Below, piece after piece: positions 23,801 to 35,520 of a stretch of 64,000 nt of DNA (within the stretch, counting starts at the first letter, position 1; each line of letters begins with the position of its first letter). The position numbers and the translations under genes were made by a program. The notes below the pieces were generated by a model. It ran no database searches. It was given only the letters and a program-made list of their open reading frames with translations, and was not told the origin of the DNA. The DNA is taken from assembly GCA_027563935.2 (NCBI GenBank), contig CM050454.1, forward strand, positions 8,460,001 to 8,524,000. The letters run 5' to 3'. This stretch comes from Costus lasius (Eukaryota > Streptophyta > Magnoliopsida > Zingiberales > Costaceae).

Positions 23801-26800
23801 GCAGTAACAAGAGCTTTCGCATCACCTTTCTGGCAGAAGATGATGATGTTTTGGAGGGAGCTGACGATAGGAATGAGGCAGATGTAGATAGAGGGGAAGG
23901 AGACCCAGAGGAGCATACTTGCAACCAGATGGAGATATCCTTGTATTCAATCGGTGGGATATCAGGTCCCTGCACTATGAAACTCAAAGGGACCATCAAT
24001 GGTGTCCCCGCTATCATACTCATTGATAGTGGGGCCAGTCATAACTTCATCTCAGGCCGTTTGGTTCAGGAACAGAGGTGGGCAGTCACCCCTACACAAA
24101 CTTACAGGGTCAGTTTGGGCGATGGGGGAAGAGTTACGGCTCACGGTAAATGCGAGCAGTTGACGGTTGAGCTTGGCGATTACCGCACCCGGTTACAAGC
24201 TTACTTATTCAACCTAGGCGGCGTTGATTTGGTGCTAGGCATGGAGTGGCTAGAGACATTGGGGGAGACCAGAGTGGATTGAGGACAAAAGTATATGAAG
24301 GTTATACAGGAAGGGCAAGAACGTGTCATCCATGGGGATCCATCCTTGATCCACTCCCCAATCGCTTTCAAGAGTCTAGGGGGGGAAGCTGGAGGCGGAC
24401 TTCGAGGCTATTGTGTGGGCGGTTGACAACTTTTCTTTGGAGACGGGCGAATGAGAAACCCTGACACCATGACAGCAACTACAATTGCAAACCCTACTAG
24501 CATCTTTTGAGGACGTATTCGCAGATGTCATGGGTCTGCCCCCGGTGAGGGAATTTGACCATGCTATTGTCACTCAATCAGGCGAGGGACCAGTGCGGGT
24601 GCGACCCTACCGCTACGCCTATCACCAGAAGGATGAGATGGAACGATTGGTACAACAGATGCTAATGGCAGGTATCATTCAACCTAGCTCGAGTCCTTAT
24701 TCGAGTCCAGTGATACTTGTGCGAAAAAAAGACGGAAGCTGGCGTTTCTGTGTCGATTACCGTGCTCTCAACAGTGTGACAGTCGCCGACAAATATCTGA
24801 TCCCTGTTGTCGAGGAGTTGATTGATGAGTTGTACGGGACAGAGTATTTTTCCAAGGTAGATCTACGCTCAGGATATCATCAGATAAGGGTTAGACCCGA
24901 GGATGTCCACAAGACAGCTTTTCGCACTCATTCCGGTCACTATGAATTTCGGGTCATGCCTTTCGGTCTCAAAAATGCTCCCGCCACATTTCAAATTGTA
25001 ATGAATGAGGCTTTCCGACCCTACTTGCGAAAGTTTATCTTTGTGTTTTTTGACGACATTTTGGTCTACAGTCGGTCATGGGAACAACATTTGGAGCACG
25101 TAGGACAAGCTCTAGGGATACCACACGTATCGGAGGATAGCAGATAATGTTTACTGGATTAGTATGAAGTCAGACATTTATCGAGCGGTGGCTGAATGTA
25201 CCATATGTCAACGTCATAAGTATCAGACCACATCCCCGGTCGGCTTGCTTCAGCCCCTGCCGATCCCACTCCGTGTTTGGGAGGACGTCGCGATGGATTT
25301 TATCACGGGGCTGCCGCGATCTAGGGGAGTTGACACTATACTTGTTGTGGTTGACAGATTGTCGAAGTACGGCCATTTTTGTGCGCTCAAGCATCCGTAC
25401 TCGGCAAGCTCGGTGGCAGAGGTGTTTGTCAAAGAAATAGTGCGACTCCATGGAGTTTCAGGCTCTATAGTAAGCGACCGAGACCCGTGTTTGTGAGTCA
25501 TTTTTGGTTCGAATTATTCCGACTGCAGGGCACAGTGCTAAGGATGAGCTCCTCTTACCATCCTGAAACCGACGGCCAGTCGGAGGTGTTGAACAGATGC
25601 CTCGAGACCTATTTACGTTGTTTTGCCTCGGAGCAACCTAGAGACTGGGCTGGATGGCTGCAATGGGTGGAATACTGGTATAACACAAGTTTCCATTCCT
25701 CAGCCGGTAAGACACCTTTTGAGATCGTGTATGGCTACCCCCACCTACCCTACGTCGCTATGTTCTAGGGGAATCGGCTGTAGAGGCTGTTGAACGTGAT
25801 CTACTGGACCGTGACGAAATTCTGAGGCAGCTCCGCTATAATCTATACAGGCCCAGCAACGAATGGTTAAATATGTTAATGTACACCGAAAGGATGTCAA
25901 CTTCAACACGGGAGACTTGGTTTTCATCAAGCTAAGGCCCCATCGCCAACACTCTGTAGCGCGAAGAGTTTATTAGAAGCTGACAGCTCGTTACTATGGT
26001 CCTTTCCGCATACTGCAGCGAGTTGGCACCGTAGCATATCGAGTGGAGCTACCCTCCTACTCTCGGATCCACCCTGTTTTCCACGCATCACAACTCAAGT
26101 GAGCCATAGGGACTCAAGTGGCTGAAGTTAACCTACTTTTGGGGTTGGAAGCTGAATTACCTACCCAATGCATACCCGAGACCATCTTAACCACTCGGAG
26201 CATTTGTAGGGGCACTGACACGGTGGATCAATGGCTCATCCATTGGACGTCCAAGACCGATGAGGAGGCCACGTGGGAAGACGTCGACGTCGTGCGTGAC
26301 CAATTTCCGGAGGTGCTCCACAGCCTTGGGGACAAGGCTGCTTTTCAGGAGGAGGTATTGTTACGACACCGGGCCACCTCCTATATGGAGAGTGTATTCC
26401 CGCCGAACCGGATTTGGACCGGGTTCGGGCCAGGCTAGCAAAGTGAACCGGTTTGGGGTAATGGGAGAGTAGAGCTGTATTAGGGCAAGGGAAGGGCGTG
26501 TAGAGGACAGGCTGGTTTTGATCTTTCATTTTGAAATGTTTTGGACATGTTCTCGCCGGAGATCTGGCTGAGGAATTTTGCTATCGTTCTACCTCTTAAT
26601 CGATTGGAATCTACCTTGTCTTGTTTCGATCTCGTGGTCTCTATCAGTTTACAACCCGTGGCGAGAGCAGTGGATGATGACATGTTTCATCTTGTTTGCA
26701 TTCATCCATTTGCATTCACACATCCATGACACATCCATCCAATGTGATCACATCTTTTATGGATGTCCTGGTATCTTTACATATGGATCATGCAACCACT

Positions 26801-29800
26801 TTAGCAGTTACTCATCTCGGCAATATCTTGGGGACTCCACACATCTTGCAAGAAACCAATATATTGCAAAAAGAAACACACTTGCAAAATGTTGCTACGA
26901 ATAATAGTGTCATCTTTTCACCTAAGCAAACTCCACATCCGTTGTCACTTGCTTCATGATAGACATATCCATCATCACCTACAAGCTCAAATTTAATTCA
27001 CCGGAGTAGGGTTCTCTTTGGTGGTGGGGATTAATTATTTAATATATTAATTAGTATCATTATATATATATTTTTGGTCCTTATTAGTTGTTTGCTTAGG
27101 ATTGAGTAGGTCTAAATTACTATGTGGTTGTTATACTTTGTAAAAGTCTATATAAATTGTTGTTAAGTATTATAAAAGGCAACCTTTAATTTATGAGATA
27201 TTGATGTTGTTCAGTATTTAGTTTATCTTTTCTTCATTCTCCCTTTTGTCTCCTCTTGTTCTCTGTCAACATGGTTTTGCAATTGCAAGATTTGATGAAA
27301 TTTCTATAGGCAATGTTCTTTAACCGGATCTGATCCTTCACTTAAGGGGTTCACTAGTTGGAGAAGGAGAACAAATTCGAAGAAAGAAAAAGAAGAAAGA
27401 AAAATGACACTGTTACTGAAATAAACTAAATTGTTACACATTGGAGCAGATGATATCTAATCATGAGCATTGTATATTAATCATCTGATGTTTATAAGTG
27501 ACTAAGATTTCTTTTGAGGGAGGTAAATATTTTATACTGAGCTTGTGTTTTGCAAATAAAATTAATCATATCTATAATCAACTGGCATGCCTTTTAAGGG
27601 GGGATAAATTTTTTTGTACTTAATCCCTTGTCTTGCAAAATCTGTTTCTAGCACACTTTAATTATACTGCTAATGTCTACACTTATTAGTACATATTATA
27701 ATCATATTTGAACTGTTATATCTCACTTCAACTGAATTCATGACTTTAAAAATAATAATAAGACATGTTCATGCTTGCAACCTTTTACTAAATGGAAAGG
27801 GAAAAGGTAGCTGGTTCTAAGAGAGGCTAGAAATACTTTAGGGTTGAAAATTTTCTGTGAATGTGTGAATACTGCGTACCTGTTGATGTATGCAAATTTA
27901 GTAGCTGTAGCAAGAAATTAAGCTACAAATTTGTACTTCAATATGGCCGTTAATCATATACAGAACAACTATCATATAATTGTATTTCAACTATCAGATA
28001 ATTGTATTTCTAATCAGTAGATCTAGTTGTTTTCTTCATGTGTTTTTCAGACAAATGTCTGTTGTTTGATGTAATTTATAAAATAACTCAAAAGTATTCA
28101 TGCATAAACTAACTACAGTCATGCATGTTTCTTGTCGATCAATCCACATTTGGAATATTGTATCAGATTATATGGAAGATCCACAGAACATACCTGTAAA
28201 ATTGCTTGCTTTTCTATCAGTTCCCATTTTTACATGAAGGATATTTTGTGACCTATTCATGTTTGAGGATTCTAAAACTTTTCCTTTTAATGCAAAAGTT
28301 GTTTGATTATCACTACAAAATCGTTTATGCCACTTGCATGTCCTATTGGCTACTAAGGATGGCCAATTGGTTTGAATTGAATCGATCTGCATCTAACTGA
28401 AACATATTTTTGCAAAAAGTATTTGAAATTAGGTCCAATCACATTTTTATTTTAGTTTTTGTTTTGGTTTAAACTGAATCTTAACATTCTTATTCTTATT
28501 TATAAAAATTAAAACCATAATATAATATCACAAATAAGTAAAAAATATTTAGGATATGTCTTTTTTTTTTTACGAATCTGTTGTTAGTTTTTATTGAAAA
28601 TATTATTGACACAGCAATAAACACATCTAACTGATTAAATATGCAAAATTCATTTTCTTGACTTGTACACGAAACAAAGAATTCTAAAACCAAACTGAAT
28701 TATTTACTATGGTCCCTGAAACGAAACAAAATCTGAACTAAGCAGAAATTTTTTTTTAGTTTTAGATCCATTTTTGTTCTAAGAACAAAATTTACACTAT
28801 GGTTCCCTGGCTTAGTTGATGTGGTATGTAACTGGGATGCTAAAATAGAGGGTTTTCTCCGGTTGGGAAGTAATCACTTCAGCTCTGCATTATCTAAATG
28901 AGATATAAACCAACTCTTTTGCTTTCTGAGGAGACTGTGCTGGTTGAGGTTGCCTCCTTAAATCTATATTCTTAACTACGAAACATATTTGTTTCAGTTG
29001 TTTTTTGATTACCATCCTTTGTAACTCATGTTTGATTTACTCATGGTGATTATTCTAGTTACCATTTGGTACTGTTTACTTTTTTCTGGTATATTCTTTG
29101 AAATGCGCAAGCCGATTCTTTTTCCATTCAAAAAGTTATTTGACTATTCAGTTCTTTTTGCAGGGTATATTAAAAACTTTGAGGTCTTTGATCTACATAG
29201 AGTGGGAAAGATAACTGTGGAATTACAAGGAAGGATAAATGATTGCAAAGCTTTAATGCATAGACAGGACATCAGGGCTACAAATATAGAGGATTACACA
29301 TTTCGCACACTTCCAACACGCCAGGTTCATTTTGCGTTATGACATCTCTATCTAACAAATTGACTAAAAGTAGCAAGTATTATTTACTTATGAAGGCCTA
29401 ATTGCATGCTGTGGGAATCTTTAGCTGGTTATCTTCTCGTCATATTTTATAATCTTCTAGAACTCTCATTTCTGGTACTTATTCTAGGTTTAAAATATGG
29501 AATTAGATGAAAATTTAAAGCCACATACGGAATTAGGGGGTGAGGGGGTTGAAGAAGTGAATTAAACCTTGAAAGGATTGAAATATTGAGTTACAAACTA
29601 CCTTGTCTAGTTGCATTTAAGGTTAAGTTATATAATGGCTTATCTTACACGAATAACTTGTCCCTTCCTGAATTTATTCATTGTATTAGCCAATATGCCA
29701 CATTTCATAGAACTAACTCCAATCTCATTCTACTTAAAGTAATTATTCCTGAAATTGTAGAAGTGAAAGTGAGCTGCTTTGGTTCTTTTGGAACTACATT

Positions 29801-31874
29801 ATAGTAATTGTTATTATGGGAATGGTGAACTATTATTTTCCTCTGTGGATTTTAGAAGATCGTTTCCCTCTTGTTTGTTGTTCAAATTAAAGTATTATTT
29901 CTCCACATCTTATTAAATTGCTTCTTGTACCAGAGGAATCTGGATAGTTGCAAAGATACTCTATGCCGGAAAAGTAATGCAATATGGATAGAATGTCGGG
30001 GACACCATCTGATATTGAGTTTATATTTTAGGTATTCAAAGTTATCTAGCTACTCTGAGACTAGTTGTTGAACGACAAGAACAAATATCCCAATAAGGGT
30101 TCACTATATTAACCTATCCACTCTTCAATTCTATTTACTCTAGATCCTTTTTTGCTACTGAACTCTAGCAAATGCAATACTAGTAATTGATTTAAGCGAC
30201 ATTTAACTCGTGAAGGCCTTCTTAGGTTGTCATTTAACATGCTCTATTTATCAATACTAACTTCTAGTGATGAAATTGTGTTTTCCAAAAATTGGCCAAC
30301 CGTTTGGACACATTTTTGTACATCTGGAACGTGACTTCAGGTTTCGTCATAGTTTCTGCATGATTTATATCCTCCCATGACATATCTAGAACTGTTAACA
30401 TTTGAATGTTGTGACTTTTATCTCCAATGCATGCCTTATAACTAACTTGATCCACGTTAGAGACTTTCAACTGGATATGTAGAAGACTCTAAATTATGTT
30501 AGATCTAACCCAATTTCAAAGTCAACCAGTAACTAAATTTTAAGTTTTTTATGGCCAAATGCAAGTTGGTAATATATTAATTGAATAAGAAGAAATATTA
30601 TACATTGTAAACTACAATCTGAAAGCCTCACAATTTACTCTCATTAATCAAGTTAACAACATTCATGGGGTACACGTGATATTGCTACATTATACAATAA
30701 AATTATTATCAGTTCTCGTTCCAGATGAAAAGGTCTTTGAGCCTAGGGTTCTTCATGGAGAATTCTTGAAATTTTTTCCTTCCTCCACATGTTCAAAATT
30801 ATCCGTTATCAGAGGATCAGATGTAAGTATTTCTTTAGAATTGACTTAGCTGCAACTTCTAGACTTGGAGTAATGTTTCGGATTCGTCTTATATTCAAAG
30901 ATACTAGATTTTATGATGAATCTGTATGGAAGAATATGAACCAGTTTGTGGTTTTATAAGCTCCAACTTTCATGTCGTTTGGATCACTGTTGTACATCAA
31001 TACTATGAAAGTACAAAATGCATAGTCATCTGCTTAAGTACATTTTCAAGTAACTGAGTTCACACCTTCTCAAGTCTTGACTAAGTTTGTCCCAACATGC
31101 AAGCTTGAATTTGCATTAGACTGTATTTCATTTGACCGTGCAAGCATGTACCTTATGAGTTTCAAGGATGTTACAAGCCTAATTTAAGAAGGTATCAACG
31201 GATTTAGATCAGGATTTATCCTCATAATCATGTTTATAGTAATTATGCAGTTATGGCAAATTAACTAGAAATTAATATGCGTAAATTTAACTGCAAAAAA
31301 AACTTTTACCATTTAATATCTTCATTGGTTTGTGCGTCTGTCATGTTGGCAAGGGAATTAGTAGAGGCAATATAAGAACGACATAAAATATATAACGAAT
31401 ATATTTAAATGTATTGCAACCAATGTCTTTAAGCATTACATATTTGAAAAATGTCAAATATATTAAATAACAATAAAAGGTGTGCAATAATAATTTAGAT
31501 GAAAAAAATTGTCTGTTTTGTGTATTTTAAAAAAATATTTGAGTTCTAATTAATTTTGAATGAGTTCCATACTTGAACATGATTTGAATTCCATGTTTGA
31601 AACTGTCGGTATTCTGCAAGAATGTAGTTGGATGGCAGCAATCGATGTGCAGAACAAAAAAAATGAAGTACCACATATGAACTATTGATTATTTATATGA
31701 TTCTGTTGACAAATACTTGTTCCCCGTTCTCTAAGAGTGGTGAGAAATCTTCAACTGATTTTTATGTTTATGCAGTGGGGATACGTTGTAATCACTACTC
31801 CAAACGGTGTTTTGGATCATGAAGAAGCTATCAAGCAGAACGTTGGCGGCCAAGTTCTTGGATATTTTCATTGA
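20837..31874 (+). CDS. RPS15A: 40S ribosomal protein S15a (uS8), divergent form, intact
   Basis: uS8 binds the central domain of small-subunit rRNA. Plants have a cytosolic form and a divergent, organelle-associated form; starting [12 protein letters not shown] and containing [13 protein letters not shown], this is of the divergent type (S15a-5-like). Coding exons: 20837-20966, 29164-29324 and 31776-31874. Phases join cleanly to 129 residues, the usual length. Conserved blocks are [10 protein letters not shown] (exon 1), GYIKNFEV (exon 1/2 junction), [13 protein letters not shown] (exon 2/3 junction) and [10 protein letters not shown]...[10 protein letters not shown]. Intron 1 is 8.2 kb because it holds a complete LTR retrotransposon (21790-26646, same strand) and older repeat debris. 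The coding sequence is undamaged, so the gene is probably still expressed if the intron can be spliced. Confidence 0.93.
20967..21789 (+). other. RPS15A intron 1, 5' part
   Basis: The first ~60 bases are shared with the exon-1 copy at 37763-37843. After 21300 the sequence has a different texture and open frames without recognisable domains. Together with 26647-27330 it may be one older inserted repeat, interrupted by the LTR element at 21790. No gene is supported. Confidence 0.4.
21790..22052 (+). repeat. 5' LTR of the intron-1 chromovirus
   Basis: 263 bp, from TGTTATGACACCGGG to GGTCTCTATCA. It lacks about 25 bases present in the 3' LTR (after CCCGCCGA). A TGGTCTGATCT segment just downstream resembles a decayed initiator-methionine tRNA primer site. 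Confidence 0.9.
22416..24282 (+). pseudogene. Chromovirus gag and protease, frameshifted
   Basis: A coiled-coil-like N-terminal gag segment (22416-22964, with leucine/glutamate heptads) is followed in another frame by the retrotransposon gag core (about 22970-23340, PTFDGGDP and [10 protein letters not shown]). A CCHC zinc knuckle [14 protein letters not shown] lies at about 23758. The protease active site is [10 protein letters not shown] at about 24020 (D-S-G, as in gypsy proteases). At least two frameshifts and a stop near 23338 separate the pieces. A run of ten G at about 22767 is one likely frameshift site. Confidence 0.8.
24485..26350 (+). pseudogene. Chromovirus pol: partial RT joined to integrase and chromodomain-like tail
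   Basis: The RT frame 24485-25147 has the fingers and palm blocks ([35 protein letters not shown]) and [11 protein letters not shown], in which the catalytic YxDD is FFDD. It ends abruptly at about 25115 and is followed within 50 bases by the integrase CxxC ([10 protein letters not shown], about 25198). The RT thumb and RNase H are therefore deleted. The integrase core has [11 protein letters not shown] and VSDRD, then a shift to [12 protein letters not shown] at about 25560. The tail at 26190-26310 ([14 protein letters not shown]) resembles a chromodomain. Confidence 0.85.
26359..26646 (+). repeat. 3' LTR of the intron-1 chromovirus
   Basis: 288 bp, from TGTTACGACACCGGG to GGTCTCTATCA. It matches the 5' LTR with scattered substitutions, by eye a few per cent. 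Confidence 0.92.
26647..29163 (+). other. RPS15A intron 1, 3' part, with an LTR-like remnant
   Basis: Bases 26650-26960 contain open frames rich in His, Thr and Ile without known domains. Bases about 27005-27330 (TATA-like box, pyrimidine-rich tail, then a CAAGATTTGATGAAATT word) resemble an LTR of an older retrotransposon. From 27330 to 29163 the DNA is AT-rich ordinary intron. Confidence 0.35.
29325..31775 (+). other. RPS15A intron 2
   Basis: This 2.45-kb AT-rich intron lies between coding exons 2 and 3, with GT at 29325 and TGCAG at 31771-31775. Short frames in it are not genes and no transposon boundary was found. Confidence 0.7.
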
Positions 31875-32926
31875 AAGATTGGTTTGAATCAGAGCTCTGA
31901 GCTTCTATTAACCTTGTTTACTCTATACTTTTCAGCTATCCAGCCTCTAGTCATAATTAAAGCTATCAAGCAGAACATGTATACTTTTCCTACTTGATTG
32001 TGTTTTTCTATTGGTGACATATTGTAAAAGTATTACTTCTGGAACTGTAGTTGCCTCGACTCGAAATTTAAAATTCTTCAAAATTCCGATGTTATGTACC
32101 ATACATTTCTCGCAGGGGATTGAAACTTTCTTTGATCCCCCGAATTTGTGGTGGAAGTGTTTTTAATCATTGTGAAAGAAAAGACCATATCTCATCTTCA
32201 TATTGGCAGCTCTGCATATCTTACTCGGACTTAGATCAACTGTGTCGTGGAAGGAGTGTCAGATGTCTTGCCCTTAGATATCTTAGAGAAGTTTATATGA
32301 ATCTATTATTAATCCTTGCATTTATAAGTAGCTCTGCTAATATCTTATTTTATAAGGAATGCTATTTTGGATGATCTTTTAGGTTTAATTCTACACCAAA
32401 TATCGTAGCAATTATATTATAATTGTAATTCACATGAATAAATTAGCCTGCATTCTTTTATTTCTTAAAGAACATCAAAAACTCGGGTTATAACAAAAGA
32501 TTGAGAAGTCAAAAAAATGCCTGAAAAATAAATGCTCTCATTAATATTTAAGAAAAAAAATACCTTAAAAGTTATTTGACCGGACATTTTTTACAATATG
32601 GTAAATTTGATTAAAATGAAAAAGTAAAAAAAAATCATAAGCAATTGTTCTTTCATCTTTTGTGGTTATCAATTTATAATCAGTTGACTTGAGATCATGA
32701 ATCACTTTACTTTCAAGCAAGTATTTAACTACCAAGCCCAATGCCAGCCTGCAGGCGTGCATGTCATGCACCATTGCACATTCAGCCTATTTTCCCATTT
32801 CTGGTCCATGGCTTTTGACCCCATAAGGCCATTTTTGCCAGGCCATGAGTCGTGGGCCCGCGGCCTTTTTTTTGGCAGTTGTCGACGAGCGTAAGCTTAG
32901 TGTTGACTTGGAGTATTTTTATTGGT
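31875..32926. other. RPS15A 3' flank
   Basis: The start should be 3' UTR. The words AGCTATCAAGCAGAAC recur at about 31959-31974, copying the coding end at 31828-31843, which is a curious short duplication. The rest is AT-rich with no supportable gene. Confidence 0.45.
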
Positions 32927-34598
32927 GTGTTTGGGCCAACTTTTGCTTTTAGTTTCTGCTGGTTAAAAAAACGCTGATTAAAAAGATACTGGCTAAAAAA
33001 TTTAAAAATGTTTGGGATAAGATGCATAGTTTATGAACCGCTTATGATTGAAAAGATACTTATGTTGTGCTGTGCTGTTAAGCACAAATATTCTTAAAAA
33101 TATATTAATAAACTTATAACTCATATGAAAATATTATAATAAAAACTCACATAACACATAAATAAATAAAAACTCACGTAACTCTTGTAAATAGCTTAAA
33201 GAAATAGTAAATGCTCCTACTTTTACAAATAAAAGTATTAGAACATTCCTCATTTTTTTAAATTTTTTGTCCTTCAATGCTCCTAGTTTTACAAATAAAA
33301 GTAGATGGTTGAAATACTAGTCTTTGTAATAGTAAATGAAGCCATTGACACAATTCTATTCACTAAATCTAAAATAAATCATGCATATGCGCAATTGACA
33401 AGAAGGAAACCAATTACGAGTAAGTGTTTTAACAGAGAAGGGAACCAATTTTAACAATGTTTATATTGCACCACACACCTGTGAACCGACCATACCAAAT
33501 GGCATTAAGGGTGTCAAATTTTACCAATGTTCTGCATCATTTGGTGCCATTTGGTACAACTTTTTCCTTGAGGAAAAATCTTTATTAAGGTATACCTTGC
33601 AAAAATGGCTGAAATTCTTGTTCTAAGTTTGCAAGGAAGCTTGATTTAAATAACTCCAATCCCTGACTCTGGAAGACGCGCCTCTTCAGAGGAATGACAG
33701 TGTTAGTTTGGTGTGTTAGCTCATCTTCTTTGCTTTTCTTCTATCCTTTCTTTCTTTCCTGCCTTCAAAATTTCTTGCTTCTCCTCCACCTCCTCCTCCT
33801 CTACGGAGCTGCAGTGGAACACAGAGTTGAAGCACGGCAGCCGGAGTCTCCGATACCACATTGAAACCAAGACAGTGTCCTATGACCTTCGCAAACAAAA
33901 CACACTATCCAACTATTACGGCTTCAATCACAAAAGTAGGAGAGCCTGCGAGGCGCTTCCTGGCGAGCTGTTGGCCATTGTGGGCCCTGGCGGAGCTGGC
34001 AAGATCACGTTGCTCTCGGTGCTCGCCGGTGTCATACACCCGAGCAGACTCTCCAGTGAGGTACTTGTCAATGGCCGGCCCATGGATGCGTCCCGCTTCC
34101 TTAGAGTGTCCGGATATGTGACACAGGAAGATGCACTGTTCCCACTGCTCACGGTGGAGGAGTCGCTTGCCTACAGCGCCCGGCTGCGACTGAGCGCTGC
34201 GGTGAATGGCGACGAGGCCGCCGCCACTACACGCGTGCGGGAGTTGATCAAGGATCTCGGGCTCAACCACATCACCGGTTCGAGAATTGGAAGCGTTTCT
34301 GGCAGTGAGCGGCGCCGCGCAACGATCGGTGTCAACCTGGTTCATGACCCGGCCGTGCTCTTCCTTGACGAGCCAACGTCCAAGCTGGACTCAGCCACGG
34401 CTGCGAGAGAGGCGACGATGGACGGCGCTGCGAGAGGCGACAGTGGATGGCAAAAGAGGCGGATTGCAAGGGTGAAAAGAAATCAGCTTAGGGCGAGTGT
34501 CGGGCGAGAAGTCAGGGCTGGAGAAGTAGCTTGATACCTGCTTCTCAGCTACACTAGCAACTTACTAGTTGAAACAGAAAAGCTGATGCGCCAAACAC
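32927..34598. mobile_element. Possible TIR element carrying an ABCG fragment
   Basis: GTGTTTGG at 32927-32934 is inverted as CCAAACAC at 34591-34598. The adjoining bases are weakly inverted too (CTTTTAGTTTCTGCTGG against its counterpart CTTTTCTGTTTCAACTAG when reversed). The ABCG fragment lies between them. No convincing target duplication was found, so a Pack-type transposon is only a suggestion. Confidence 0.3.
33713..34534 (+). pseudogene. ABCG half-transporter, ATP-binding domain fragment
   Basis: Plant ABCG (WBC) half-transporters have one ATP-binding domain followed by six membrane spans, about 600-750 residues, and export lipids or hormones. This 273-codon frame holds only the ATP-binding part. 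Walker A is GPGGAGKIT (usual GKST; the Ser is Ile). A Q-loop segment YVTQEDALFPLLTVEE follows, then the signature VSGSERRRATIG (usual SGGERRR) and Walker B VLFLDEPTSKLDSATA (usual TSGLDS). Homology stops right after the D-loop and the frame ends in unrelated basic sequence. No transmembrane domain follows. The altered Walker A and signature residues plus the missing half indicate a pseudogene. It is GC-rich relative to its surroundings. Confidence 0.85.
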
Positions 34599-34734
34599 TC
34601 TAACTTCTCAAATTTTGCTTGCCGCAATGCCATAAGCCCATAAGCAGCTCCAGAATCTTGGGCAAACGGGCCCAATATCATCCGGGGGTCAGATCAACAC
34701 CTTCCCCACATCCATGGACGGTCGACAAGCATGG

Positions 34735-34998
34735 TGTTAGAAAATGGGCAGGCGCTGGAGAACAAATGATGTATATGAGTGTTTTTCAAATCTATCTATT
34801 GAAACTAAGAAAAACTTACACATTTATAGGGATCTTGTGTCCCTTAATCAACCACTAAATTAAATACAGAAAATTAGATAATAGGCTAGATACATTTGCT
34901 TGTAATAATGTCCACAAAATTTGAAGTATTCAAATATATTTTTTTGAAGTTCTCTCGTACCCTTTGACTTAGTAGAATTTAAATTTAACTTTTCAACA
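34735..34998 (-). repeat. TRIM-like element, left (3') LTR
   Basis: 264 bp beginning TGTTAGAAAATGGGCAGGCG and ending TTTTCAACA. It pairs with 36036-36306 and differs from it by scattered substitutions and a few small indels. Confidence 0.92.
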
Positions 34999-35082
34999 TT
35001 TCCTCTTAAACTTGAAATTTTTTTTGTGTGGAGCTTCGTTTGTATCTTTATTTAGATTGATCCATCTCTTTTTCTTCGGACG

Positions 35083-35520
35083 TCAACGGGTAACATTTGC
35101 TAGTTTGACATCTTCCTCAATCTCTATAATTATAATACTGCTTTTATGCTTTGAGAAAGGGGAAAACATCTCCATATCACCTTCATCAATAAAATCAGAC
35201 TCGTATTCATCCTCATCATTCTCGTAGCTCCCAAAGCTCTCTAAATCCTCCTCCCCAATATCTTCACCACATGAGTCCGTCTCATCTCCACCAGCATGGT
35301 GGTAGCCAATATAGTAACCAGAAAGATGCACGCTTCTCGGTCCCAACATCAAGAACAGGACGTCATCACTCTCTTTGAACTCGACTTCTATACGGCATGT
35401 CTCAACCTTATTAGGAATCAAGCTGCAGAGCAAGATCGGGGTCTTTTTCCCGACATTGCATTGTACTATGCTCTTCGAATCACATGCGTCAACCCCCAAC
35501 GTCGCCTAGTTGATGCAAAG
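35083..35520 (-). pseudogene. Captured fragment of an FKBP53-like nuclear immunophilin (nucleoplasmin-like domain)
   Basis: Read on the minus strand from about 35510, the frame has ATLGVDACDSKSIVQCNVG, then TPILLCSLIPNK and LGPRSVHLSGYY, followed by a strongly acidic tract (EEDLESFGSYENDEDEYESD) and IIIIEIEED. Plant FKBP43/FKBP53 proteins are nuclear histone chaperones. They start with this nucleoplasmin-like fold, with the same order of blocks and an acidic tail, before a C-terminal FK506-binding domain. The FKBP domain and the true N-terminus are absent. The blocks run without introns, consistent with capture from a spliced RNA. A longer minus frame of 138 codons starts at 35499. Function, if any, is unknown. 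Confidence 0.7.

Larger units (their letters stand above)
21790..26646 (+). mobile_element. Ty3/gypsy chromovirus, complete but defective, in RPS15A intron 1
   Basis: GTTTA is duplicated exactly at 21785-21789 and 26647-26651. LTRs lie at both ends, each starting TGTTA and ending CTATCA. The order is gag, zinc knuckle, protease, reverse transcriptase, integrase and a chromodomain-like tail, so it belongs to the Ty3/gypsy superfamily, chromovirus side. The short LTRs recall the Reina group, which is inference. A purine-rich GGAGGAGGTA just before 26359 is a plausible polypurine tract. The C-terminal part of RT and RNase H is missing. Confidence 0.93.

Noticed and set aside
26578..26959. Frames of 87-108 codons in RPS15A intron 1
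   Set aside because: One overlaps the LTR and both are rich in repeated His/Thr words without domains; probably old repeat debris.
34540..34600. Hairpin (GAGAAGTAGC...GCTTCTC) followed by CTAG as a Helitron 3' end
   Set aside because: The stem is weak, the CTRR-T end is not exact and no TC start was found upstream.
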